Source: Xanthobacter sp. NM-25 (GTDB taxonomy: Bacteria; Pseudomonadota; Alphaproteobacteria; Rhizobiales; Xanthobacteraceae). From it: a stretch of DNA of 64,000 bases. Below the pieces are notes generated by a model. That model saw only the letters and a program-made list of their open reading frames with translations, was not told where the DNA came from and ran no database searches. How positions within the stretch are numbered: position 1 is the first letter of the stretch; each line of letters begins with the position of its first letter. Position numbers and translations under genes: made by a program. Shown here piece by piece: positions 8,279 to 15,453 of the stretch. The stretch covers positions 242,364 to 306,363 of the forward strand of contig NZ_JACBFS010000006.1 in the NCBI RefSeq assembly GCF_022138605.1. The letters are read 5' to 3'.

Positions 8279-8805
8279 TGAGCCGTTTCCTGCTGGGCGT
8301 TTTCCGCTCCCGCATCCTGGCGGGGCCTGGCGCGCGGAACCATGTTGGTGCGCACGAACGAGATCACCCGCTCACCGCGCTGGTTAAAGCCCTCGGTGTG
8401 CCAGGTGGCGATGCCCATCATGGCGTTGGACGAGGACTCCCGCAGGCCGGTGACCGTGGAGCGAGCGGTGAGCGTGTCGTCAGGATAGACCGGCGCCTCA
8501 TAGGCAAGGTCGTCGACCCCGAGAAACGCTCCGCCCACCTCCGAGAGGTCCTCCACCGAGAGGCCGAGAACCAGGGTGAACACCATGAGCGGGTTCACCG
8601 GTGTCTCGGGGTGGCCGAGCGCGATTGCATACTCGCGATTGAAGTAGAGCGGGTTGAAGTGCAGCGTGAGGGTGGAGAACAGCGCTGCCTCGGAATTGCG
8701 CAGCGTGCGCCCCCAATGGTGCTCAAAGCGGCGACCGATCTCGAACGCCTCGAAGTGGTTGCCTTTGGGAACAGGCACCGCGGTTTTCAGGAAATCACTC
8801 GTCAT
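8275..8805 (-). CDS. MaoC-family (hot-dog fold) enoyl-CoA hydratase, N-terminal-half type
   Basis: A 176-residue single hot-dog domain, the first gene of the leftward operon. It carries FEAFEIGRRFEHHWGRTL, FSTLTLHFNPLYFN, VFTLVLGLSVEDLSE and YEAPVYPDDTLTARSTV, the order seen in the first half of mesaconyl-CoA-hydratase-type proteins. The Arg/Ala/Gln-rich tail after residue 160 is probably disordered. I chose the ATG at 8805 (MTSDFLK) with a GGAGG 13 nt upstream; the in-frame start at 8877 adds an unlikely Arg-rich leader. With the MaoC gene at 6634 it may form one hydratase from two polypeptides. Confidence 0.78.
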   Translation of the reverse strand: MTSDFLKTAVPVPKGNHFEAFEIGRRFEHHWGRTLRNSEAALFSTLTLHFNPLYFNREYAIALGHPETPVNPLMVFTLVLGLSVEDLSEVGGAFLGVDDLAYEAPVYPDDTLTARSTVTGLRESSSNAMMGIATWHTEGFNQRGERVISFVRTNMVPRARPRQDAGAENAQQETAQ

Positions 8806-8902
8806 ATCAAACGCGAAGCCTCCAGCCACACGCGTGACCCCGGCCCGCAGGCCGCGCCGAATCTGCGTGCCCAACATTTAGACACATTAAATTCAGTGCA
8901 CT

Positions 8903-8931
8903 CAGTTTGATGTGATGAAACAAAATGTCAA
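8903..8931 (-). promoter_or_regulatory. Candidate promoter of the leftward operon
   Basis: On the minus strand TTGACA (8931-8926) matches a -35 element perfectly, and CAAACT lies 17 nt later as a weak -10 (three of six). It sits about 100 nt upstream of the MaoC start, in the only AT-rich part of this spacer. The weak -10 makes it a candidate for activator dependence. Confidence 0.35.
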
Positions 8932-8949
8932 TGGCTGATATTTTGATGA

Positions 8950-8978
8950 GATCGAAACTTGACAGGAAATTTTCGATC
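8950..8978. promoter_or_regulatory. Inverted repeat, probable operator of the XRE-cupin regulator
   Basis: GATCGAAA (8950-8957) and TTTCGATC (8971-8978) form a perfect 8-bp inverted repeat with a 13-nt gap. The -35 hexamer of the rightward promoter lies between the arms, and the second arm sits in the -35/-10 spacer. Binding would block the regulator's own promoter, so autorepression is the simplest reading. Confidence 0.5.
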
Positions 8979-8986
8979 ACACTAAT
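8959..8986 (+). promoter_or_regulatory. Candidate promoter of the XRE-cupin gene
   Basis: A perfect TTGACA (8959-8964), a 16-nt spacer and ACTAAT (8981-8986, four of six against TATAAT) point toward the regulator gene. It overlaps the GATCGAAA/TTTCGATC inverted repeat. Confidence 0.45.
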
Positions 8987-9058
8987 TGTCGTGAGGAGAC
9001 CCCGGGAGGCCGGCGCGCAGGGGCGTTGAGTGACTCATCCGGGGATGGAAAGACGACC

Positions 9059-9904
9059 GTGAAAGACACATCGAAGGCCACGACGGCCAAGCAGAAGGCG
9101 GCGACGGCCGCGACCCGCCCGGTGGATGCCACCGGGGCCGAGGGCGCGGCGCCCGATCACGCCAAGGCAAACGACAGCAAGACGCACGAAAGCCGGGCGG
9201 ACGAGACCAAATCGAAAGCCGGGAAGACGAAGGATATTGAGGCCAAGGCTGCGAGCGAGCCGGTGACTGCCGCCCAGCCTGCCGACACCTCGGAGCCGAG
9301 TGCCGACGACATCCATGCCGAGGCCGACGCCCGGGTGGGCGCGGTGGTGCGCGCCGAGCGACTGCGCCGCGGCTGGTCGCTGGGCAAGCTCGCCGAACAG
9401 GCCATGATCTCCACCGGCATGCTGAGCCAAATCGAGCGCGGCCTTGCCACCCCCTCGCTGCGCACCCTGCGGCTGCTGGCCGGCGCCCTCGATGTGCCCA
9501 TCACCCAGTTCTTCGAGGGCGACAATGTTCCGCCCACGGCCAACCCGTTCATCGTGCGTGCGAACGAGCGGCATTGCCTGAACCTCACCACCACCGGCAT
9601 CAACAAGATGTTCCTGATGCCGCCCGGCTCCAGCCTGATGGAGATGTGGGAGTTCCGCTTCGCCCCCGGCGGCACTTCCGGTGGCGCCCTCTACAACCAC
9701 AATGGCGAGAAGGCCGGCGTAGTCATCAAGGGCCGCATAAAGCTGCTGATCGGCGATGACACCTATGTGCTGGAGGAAGGCGACAGCTTCCGCTTCTCCA
9801 GCATGCTGCGCCATCGCGTGGACAATGATTCCGACGAGGAGGCGCGGGTGATCTGGGTGGTCACCCCGCCGGCATCGGGAGGCCGCGCGCCCTCCCGCCA
9901 GTAG
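9059..9904 (+). CDS. XRE-family transcriptional regulator with C-terminal cupin domain and long charged N-terminal tail
   Basis: The protein has 281 residues from the GTG at 9059, preceded by a GGAAAG ribosome site. An in-frame TTG at 9026 would add 11 residues. Residues 1-90 are a Lys/Ala/Asp-rich low-complexity tail, which is unusual. Residues about 95-152 form the helix-turn-helix (LGKLAEQAMISTGMLSQIER), and residues about 200-270 form a cupin barrel (EEGDSFRFSSMLRHRVDN) that in this family senses a small ligand. It sits between the two divergent halves of the region 1 gene set, next to an inverted-repeat operator. It probably controls both, with a pathway intermediate as effector (inference). 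Confidence 0.88.
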   Translation: MKDTSKATTAKQKAATAATRPVDATGAEGAAPDHAKANDSKTHESRADETKSKAGKTKDIEAKAASEPVTAAQPADTSEPSADDIHAEADARVGAVVRAERLRRGWSLGKLAEQAMISTGMLSQIERGLATPSLRTLRLLAGALDVPITQFFEGDNVPPTANPFIVRANERHCLNLTTTGINKMFLMPPGSSLMEMWEFRFAPGGTSGGALYNHNGEKAGVVIKGRIKLLIGDDTYVLEEGDSFRFSSMLRHRVDNDSDEEARVIWVVTPPASGGRAPSRQ

Positions 9905-9957
9905 CGGCCCGGCGGGCTCCTCCGCCGCCCCACATCGCTGAACGCAAGGCTGACCCG

Positions 9958-11331
9958 ATGAAGAAAATTCTCGTGGCCAATCGGGGGGAGATTGCCCGCC
10001 GGATCTTCCGCTCGTGCCTCCAGCGCGGCCTGGCGACGGTGGCCGTCTATTCCGAGGCGGACGCCGGCGCCGCCCATGTGGCGGAAGCGGACGAAGCCGT
10101 TCTGCTCGGCCCCGCCGCCGCGCGCGAGAGCTATCTGAAGGGCGACGCCGTCATCGCCGCCGCACTCCGGTGCGGGGCCGATGCCCTCCATCCCGGCTAT
10201 GGCTTCCTGGCGGAAAATGCGGATTTCGCCGCTGCCGTTATCGCCGCCGGCCTCACCTGGATCGGCCCCGCGCCGCAGACCATCCGCGCCATGGGCGACA
10301 AGCAGCGCGCCCGCGAAATCGCGCAAGCCGCCGGCGTGCCCGTGGTGCCCGGCAGCGCCCGTTTCGAGGGCACCGCGGAGGGCTGGCAACAGGCCGCCGA
10401 CGCGGTGGGTTATCCGCTGCTGGTGAAGGCGGCGGCGGGCGGCGGCGGCATCGGCATGCGCCGGGTGGATGCCGCCGAAGGGCTCGCCGCCGTGGTGGCC
10501 GCCACCCGCTCCATGGCGGCCCGCACCTTCGGCGACGGCACCATTTATTTCGAGCGTTTCGTGCCCACCGCCCGCCATGTGGAGGTGCAGGTGTTCGGCT
10601 TCGGCGATGGCCGCGCGGTGCACCTGTTCGAACGCGACTGCTCGCTGCAACGCCGGTTCCAGAAGGTGATCGAGGAGAGCCCCGCCCCTGGCCTGCCAGC
10701 CGCGGTGCGATCCGCCATGGCGGACGCCGCCGTACGGCTGTGCGCGGCCACCGGATATGCCGGCGCCGGCACCGTGGAATTCATCTTCGACGTGGAGAAG
10801 GAAACCTTCTTCTTCCTGGAGATGAACACCCGCATCCAGGTGGAACATCCGGTGACGGAGATGGTCACCGGCCGTGATCTGGTGGGCCTGCAGCTCGATC
10901 TTGCCTCAGGCGCCCTCGCGCCCTTCGACCAGGACAGCGTGGCAACCTCCGGACACGCCATCGAATGCCGGCTCTATGCGGAAGATCCCGCCCGCAATTT
11001 CCTGCCCTCCCCCGGCATGCTCAGCACCTATGCGGAACCGCCCGCCGCACCCGGCCTGCGGGTGGATTCAGCCTATCGCGAAGGCGATGCCATCACCCCC
11101 TTCTATGATCCCATGATCGCCAAGCTCGTCATCCACGGCGAGACGCGCGACGCGGCGCGCCTGCGCGCCATCGAGGCCCTCAAGGCCTTCATGGTGGAGG
11201 GCCCCACCACCAACAAGGCCTTCCTGATCGCCTGCCTCGAAGACCCGGAATTCGCCGCTGGCCGCGTCGATACCGGCTTTATCGAGCGTCGCCGCGCCAT
11301 GCTGATCCCGCCGCGTCCCGCGGCCGCCTGA
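9958..11331 (+). CDS. Biotin carboxylase subunit of an acyl-CoA carboxylase
   Basis: This 457-residue ATP-grasp enzyme carboxylates biotin with bicarbonate and ATP. Diagnostic segments are ILVANRGEIARRI, ALHPGYGFLAEN, the glycine loop KAAAGGGGIGMR, FERDCSLQRRFQKVIEE and FLEMNTRIQVEHPVTE. It ends after the biotin-carboxylase C domain, with no transcarboxylase linker or biotinyl domain, so it needs a separate carrier. The only one in the window is at 1096. It is the first gene of the rightward group, 53 nt after the regulator. Split biotin carboxylase, carrier and carboxyltransferase genes flanking the regulator imply co-regulation of one enzyme. This could instead be an AccC, but the context argues for a catabolic carboxylase. 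Confidence 0.88.
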   Translation: MKKILVANRGEIARRIFRSCLQRGLATVAVYSEADAGAAHVAEADEAVLLGPAAARESYLKGDAVIAAALRCGADALHPGYGFLAENADFAAAVIAAGLTWIGPAPQTIRAMGDKQRAREIAQAAGVPVVPGSARFEGTAEGWQQAADAVGYPLLVKAAAGGGGIGMRRVDAAEGLAAVVAATRSMAARTFGDGTIYFERFVPTARHVEVQVFGFGDGRAVHLFERDCSLQRRFQKVIEESPAPGLPAAVRSAMADAAVRLCAATGYAGAGTVEFIFDVEKETFFFLEMNTRIQVEHPVTEMVTGRDLVGLQLDLASGALAPFDQDSVATSGHAIECRLYAEDPARNFLPSPGMLSTYAEPPAAPGLRVDSAYREGDAITPFYDPMIAKLVIHGETRDAARLRAIEALKAFMVEGPTTNKAFLIACLEDPEFAAGRVDTGFIERRRAMLIPPRPAAA

Positions 11332-11372
11332 GCGCCGACGTCCTTTCCCCTCCCACACAGCGGAAGCCCAAT

Positions 11373-11735
11373 ATGAGCAGCACGCCCATCGAACGCCTCG
11401 GCATCGGCCCTCGCATGTCCCAGGTCAGCATCCATGGCGGTGAAACCGTCTATCTGGCGGGACAGGTGGCCAAGGAAAAGGCCGGCGCCTCGATCCGCGA
11501 GCAGACCGAGGAAATTCTCGGCAATGTGGAGCGCCACCTCGCCTCCGTCGGCTCCAGCAAGGAGCGCATCCTGCAGGCCACCATCCTGCTCGGCGACATG
11601 GCCTCCTTCGATGAGATGAACTCGGTTTGGGATGCCTGGATCCCGCAGGGCCACACCCCCGGCCGGGCCTGCTACGAGGCCAAGCTGAACCGTCCGGCGC
11701 TGGGCGTCGAAGTCATCATCGTCGCGGCACGCTGA
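11373..11735 (+). CDS. RidA/YjgF/YER057c/UK114 family protein
   Basis: A 120-residue protein with the trimeric RidA-type fold. The family hydrolyses reactive enamines and imines or acts in small-molecule catabolism. The C-terminal PGRACYEAKL places an arginine where RidA proteins bind the substrate carboxylate, and VYLAGQVAKEK and VERHLASVGSSKERIL are family-typical. It lies 41 nt after the biotin carboxylase and 12 nt before the aldehyde dehydrogenase. Whether it is a true deaminase or one of the Rid subfamilies in degradation clusters cannot be told here. Confidence 0.85.
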   Translation: MSSTPIERLGIGPRMSQVSIHGGETVYLAGQVAKEKAGASIREQTEEILGNVERHLASVGSSKERILQATILLGDMASFDEMNSVWDAWIPQGHTPGRACYEAKLNRPALGVEVIIVAAR

Positions 11736-11747
11736 GCGCAGGCGGTC

Positions 11748-13184
11748 ATGGCTCATCCCAGCTCCCACCTTCTCGACTTCTATATCGACGGCGCCTGGCG
11801 CGCCCCGGCCTCCGCAGAGCGCGTCGCGCTCATCGACCCGGCGACCGAGGCGCCCATCGGCAGCGTCGCCTTGGGCGACGAACAGGATGTGGATGCGGCC
11901 GTGGCCGCCGCCCGCGCGGCCTTCGCCCGCTTCAGCACCACCCCCGCCGCCGAGCGGGTGGCGCTGCTGGAGCGCATCGCCACACTCTACGAGGCTCGCC
12001 TCGACGACCTGGCCACGGCCATCTCGCAGGAGATGGGCGCGCCCAAGCGCATCGCCAGGCGCGCCCAGGCGGCCGCCGGCCTCGCCCACCTGCGGCAGGC
12101 CGCGGAGGCGCTGCGCGGCTTTGATGGGGAAGAGCAGATGGGCACCACCCGCGTGGTGCGCGAACCCATCGGCGTGTGCGCCCTCATCACCCCCTGGAAC
12201 TGGCCGATGAACCAGATCGGCTGCAAGGTGGCGCCGGCGCTCGCCGCCGGCTGCACCATGGTGCTGAAGCCCAGCGAGGAAGCCCCGCTTTCCGCCCTCC
12301 TGTTTGCCGAAATCCTGCATGAGGCCGGGGTGCCAGCGGGCGTGTTCAACCTGGTGAACGGCACCGGCGCCGGCGTCGGCGCCGCCCTGTCGCGCCACCG
12401 GGATGTGGACATGGTGTCTTTCACCGGCTCCAACCGGGGCGGCGTCGCGGTCGCCCAGGCGGCGGCGGAGAGCGTCAAGCGGGTGCACCAGGAACTGGGC
12501 GGCAAGTCCCCCGCTTTGATCCTCGACGATGCGCCGCTGGACAAGGCGGTGAGCGCCACCCTCAAGGGCGCCTTCCTCAACAGCGGCCAGAATTGCGACG
12601 CGCCGACCCGCCTGTTGGTGCCCCGCGCCCGCCTCGCGGAGGCCGAAGCCGTGGCCCGCCAGACCGCCGAAGCGATGATCGTCGGTCCGCCCGGCGATGA
12701 CGCCACCGTCATGGGCCCGGTGGTGAATGCCCGCCAGTTCGCCCACATCCAGGCGCTGATCGCCGATGGCCTCGCGGCCGGCGCCCGGCTCGTCACCGGC
12801 GGCCTTGGCCGCCCGGACGGGCTCGACGTGGGCTTTTACGTGCGGCCCACCGTGTTCTCCGGCGTCGACAATGCCATGCGCATCGCCCGCGAGGAGATCT
12901 TCGGCCCGGTCGCCTGCCTCATCCCCTATGACCATGAGGAAGAGGCGATCGGCATTGCCAACGACACCGCCTATGGCCTCTCCAGCTACGTCTGGTCGGC
13001 GGATCTCGATCGCGCCCGCCGCGTCGCCCGGCGCATCCGCGCCGGCATGGTGCATCTCAACGGCGCCTTCTCCGATTTCGCCGCCCCGTTCGGCGGCTAC
13101 AAGGCGTCCGGCAACGGCTCGGAATGGGGCCGCTACGGCCTTGAGAGCTATCTGGAAGTCAAATCCATCTTCGGCCACGGCTGA
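11748..13184 (+). CDS. NAD(P)-dependent aldehyde dehydrogenase
   Basis: A full-length 478-residue aldehyde dehydrogenase oxidising an aldehyde to an acid. The catalytic Cys283 lies in NSGQNCDAP and the general base Glu249 in QELGGKSP. The cofactor-binding region is ITPWNWPMNQIGCKVAPALA, and EEIFGPVACLIPYDHEEEAI follows toward the C-terminus. It is downstream of ridA with a short spacer. Its substrate is unknown. A semialdehyde from the same pathway is plausible but not shown. Confidence 0.92.
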   Translation: MAHPSSHLLDFYIDGAWRAPASAERVALIDPATEAPIGSVALGDEQDVDAAVAAARAAFARFSTTPAAERVALLERIATLYEARLDDLATAISQEMGAPKRIARRAQAAAGLAHLRQAAEALRGFDGEEQMGTTRVVREPIGVCALITPWNWPMNQIGCKVAPALAAGCTMVLKPSEEAPLSALLFAEILHEAGVPAGVFNLVNGTGAGVGAALSRHRDVDMVSFTGSNRGGVAVAQAAAESVKRVHQELGGKSPALILDDAPLDKAVSATLKGAFLNSGQNCDAPTRLLVPRARLAEAEAVARQTAEAMIVGPPGDDATVMGPVVNARQFAHIQALIADGLAAGARLVTGGLGRPDGLDVGFYVRPTVFSGVDNAMRIAREEIFGPVACLIPYDHEEEAIGIANDTAYGLSSYVWSADLDRARRVARRIRAGMVHLNGAFSDFAAPFGGYKASGNGSEWGRYGLESYLEVKSIFGHG

Positions 13185-13255
13185 TATCCTTGCTCCCCGC
13201 CCGCCTGCGGCCGGGGGCCGCGCGGGCATCCCACCTGGCTTCAGGAGCCCGCGTC

Positions 13256-14011
13256 ATGAGCTTTACCGACAAAGTTGTGGTGATCACCGGCGGCGGCCAG
13301 GGCATCGGCCGGGCCTATGCCCTGGCCTTCGGCAGCCGCGGTGCCGCCATCGTCATCGCCGACACCAATCTTGCAGCCGCCACGGCGGTTGCGGACGAGG
13401 TGAAGGCGGACGGCGGCAAGGCCATCGCGGTGGCCACCGACGTGTCCGACGAGGCCAGCACCCGCGCCATGGCGGACGCCGCCAAGGCCGCCTTTGGCTC
13501 CATCGACATCCTCATCAACAATGCGGCGGTCTTCTCCACCCTCACCCTGAAGGGGTTCGAGGAGATCTCGGTGGAGGAGTGGGACCGCATGTTCGCGGTC
13601 AACACCCGCGGCGTGTTCCTGTGCGCCAAGGCGGTGGCGCCGATCATGAAGCAGAACCGCTACGGCAAGATCATCAACATGTCGTCGGTGGTGGTGGATA
13701 CGGGCCGGCCCGGCTACGCCCATTATGTGTGCTCCAAGGGCGCCGTGGTGGCGCTGACCCGGGTGCTCGCCACCGAGCTCGGGCCATTCGACATCAATGT
13801 CAACGCCATCAGCCCCCACGGCATCGCCACCGAGGTGCCGCGCAAGACCATCACAGAAGACCAGTGGGCGGGGGTGATCGCCTCCCAGGCCATCCGCAAG
13901 AAGGGCGGGGTCAAGGATATGATCGGCATCGCTTTGTTCCTCGCCTCCGATGACAGCCACTACATCAGTGGCCAGATCATCGGCCTCAACGCCGGCGCCC
14001 ACTACAACTGA
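13256..14011 (+). CDS. Short-chain dehydrogenase/reductase (classical SDR)
   Basis: A 251-residue classical SDR interconverting an alcohol and a ketone with NAD(P). The cofactor loop TGGGQGIG is near residue 13, then DILINNAA, a serine in INMSSVVVD, and the catalytic pair Tyr157 and Lys161 in YVCSK. Acidic residues at the end of the second strand (IADTN) favour NAD over NADP. I chose the ATG at 13256, which has an AGGAG eight bases upstream; the in-frame start at 13190 lacks one. It lies between the aldehyde dehydrogenase and the PrpD-family gene. Confidence 0.9.
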   Translation: MSFTDKVVVITGGGQGIGRAYALAFGSRGAAIVIADTNLAAATAVADEVKADGGKAIAVATDVSDEASTRAMADAAKAAFGSIDILINNAAVFSTLTLKGFEEISVEEWDRMFAVNTRGVFLCAKAVAPIMKQNRYGKIINMSSVVVDTGRPGYAHYVCSKGAVVALTRVLATELGPFDINVNAISPHGIATEVPRKTITEDQWAGVIASQAIRKKGGVKDMIGIALFLASDDSHYISGQIIGLNAGAHYN

Positions 14012-14034
14012 GCGCCAACGGCGGGGAGCACGCG

Positions 14035-15435
14035 ATGGAGACGCCGCAGGATGCCCCTGGCGCCGGCTCGACCGGCGCCCTCGCCACCTTCATCACTTCG
14101 GCGGAGATCCCGGCTGAGGTGACGGCGCGGGCCATCCCGCTGCTGCTCGATACCCTGGCCGTGACCCTGGCGGGCGGGCGCGAGCCGGCGGCGCTGCAGC
14201 TGGCCGCCACCCTGCCCAGGGATGGATCGGTGGCCGGCACGCCGTCCTTCTGGGCGCCGCTCACCTACCGGGCGGACGACGCGGCGCTACTGTTCGGCGT
14301 CGCGAGCCACGTGCTCGATTATGACGACGTGAGCATGCTGGCTCTGTGCCATCCCAGCGCGCCGGTGCTCGCAAGCCTCCTGCCGCTGTCGTGCGGCCAG
14401 TCCGGCCGGGCGATCCTTGCCGCCTTCGCGGTGGGCACCGAGGTGATGATCCGGGTGGGCGAAGCCATGGGCTTTCAGCCCTATGGCCTCGGCTTCCACG
14501 CCACCGCCGTTCTCGGCCCCCTCGGCGCGGCGGCCGCCGGCGCCCGCCTCATGGGGCTCGATGCCCGCCAAGCCGGCCACGCCTTAGCCATGGCCGCCAG
14601 CCTCGCCGGCGGCATCCGGGCCAATTTCGGCACGCCGGTGAAATCCCTGCATGTGGGGCTGGCCGCCGCCCATGGCCTCAAAGCGGTGCAATGGGCGACC
14701 GCCGGCGTCACCGGCGCTCAGGAGGCCTTCGACGGGCCGGTGGGCTTTCTCCATGCGTTCTCCGGCGGGGAAACGTCCGGGCTGGGCGCCATCCGCCTCG
14801 GCGCGCCGTTCGCGCTGGTGGAGCCGGGGTTTGAGCAGAAGCGCTATCCGTGCTGCTACATGCTGCACAAGATCGCCGAGGCCACCCTCGCCTTGCGCCG
14901 CGCCCACGGGCTGGATCTTACCACGGTGCGCGCCGCTCACGTGGAGATGCCGCCCGGCGGCAGCGGCCCGCTGATCCATCCCTTTCCGCGCACCGGGCTC
15001 GAGGCGCTGTTCAGCGGGCCCTATTGTGTCGCCGCCGCGCTGGCCGATGGGGAGATCACCCTGGCGAGCTTCACCGATGAGCAGGTCATGCGGCCGCCGA
15101 TCCAGGCCCGCCTGCACGACATCACCCTCGCCGAGCGCCCAGGCGCCGCACTCTCCGGCGCCGCCATCGCCCACGCGCCGGTGATGGTGCGGATCACCAC
15201 CGCCACCGGGCAGAGTTTGTCCCACACGGTGACCCTTCCGCCCGGCTCGCCGGCCGATCCGGTCACCCCCGCGCAATTGCGCGCCAAATGGCGGGACTGC
15301 CTGCTGCGGGCCGCGCCCCATGCCGATGCGGAGACGGTGGAGCAATTGTTCGAACAGGGGCTGCGGCTGGGGGAGATGGCGACCCTCTCCCCCTGGCTGT
15401 CGGAGCTGCGCGCGACCCTCGCCCGCCCGGGCTGA
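14035..15435 (+). CDS. MmgE/PrpD family protein
   Basis: This 466-residue protein belongs to the family of 2-methylcitrate dehydratase, cis-aconitate decarboxylase and iminodisuccinate epimerase. Recognisable stretches are HVLDYDDVSMLALCHPSAPV, GYHATA-like FHATAVLGPLGAAAAGARLM, KSLHVGLAAAHGLKAV and EQKRYPCCYMLHKIAEA. It closes the rightward group. A second, only distantly similar member lies at 22422. The family is functionally diverse, so I do not assign the propionate pathway reaction. No methylcitrate synthase or lyase gene is nearby. Confidence 0.82.
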   Translation: METPQDAPGAGSTGALATFITSAEIPAEVTARAIPLLLDTLAVTLAGGREPAALQLAATLPRDGSVAGTPSFWAPLTYRADDAALLFGVASHVLDYDDVSMLALCHPSAPVLASLLPLSCGQSGRAILAAFAVGTEVMIRVGEAMGFQPYGLGFHATAVLGPLGAAAAGARLMGLDARQAGHALAMAASLAGGIRANFGTPVKSLHVGLAAAHGLKAVQWATAGVTGAQEAFDGPVGFLHAFSGGETSGLGAIRLGAPFALVEPGFEQKRYPCCYMLHKIAEATLALRRAHGLDLTTVRAAHVEMPPGGSGPLIHPFPRTGLEALFSGPYCVAAALADGEITLASFTDEQVMRPPIQARLHDITLAERPGAALSGAAIAHAPVMVRITTATGQSLSHTVTLPPGSPADPVTPAQLRAKWRDCLLRAAPHADAETVEQLFEQGLRLGEMATLSPWLSELRATLARPG

Positions 15436-15453
15436 AGGGCCGCGCCGCCCGCA

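Noticed and set aside
11103..13229. A 708-codon minus-strand frame opposite the biotin carboxylase, RidA and aldehyde dehydrogenase genes
   Set aside because: No recognisable domain, no ribosome site, and complete overlap with real genes on the other strand.
14035..15435. 2-methylcitrate dehydratase for propionate use
   Set aside because: No methylcitrate synthase or methylisocitrate lyase gene is near, and the family covers several unrelated reactions.
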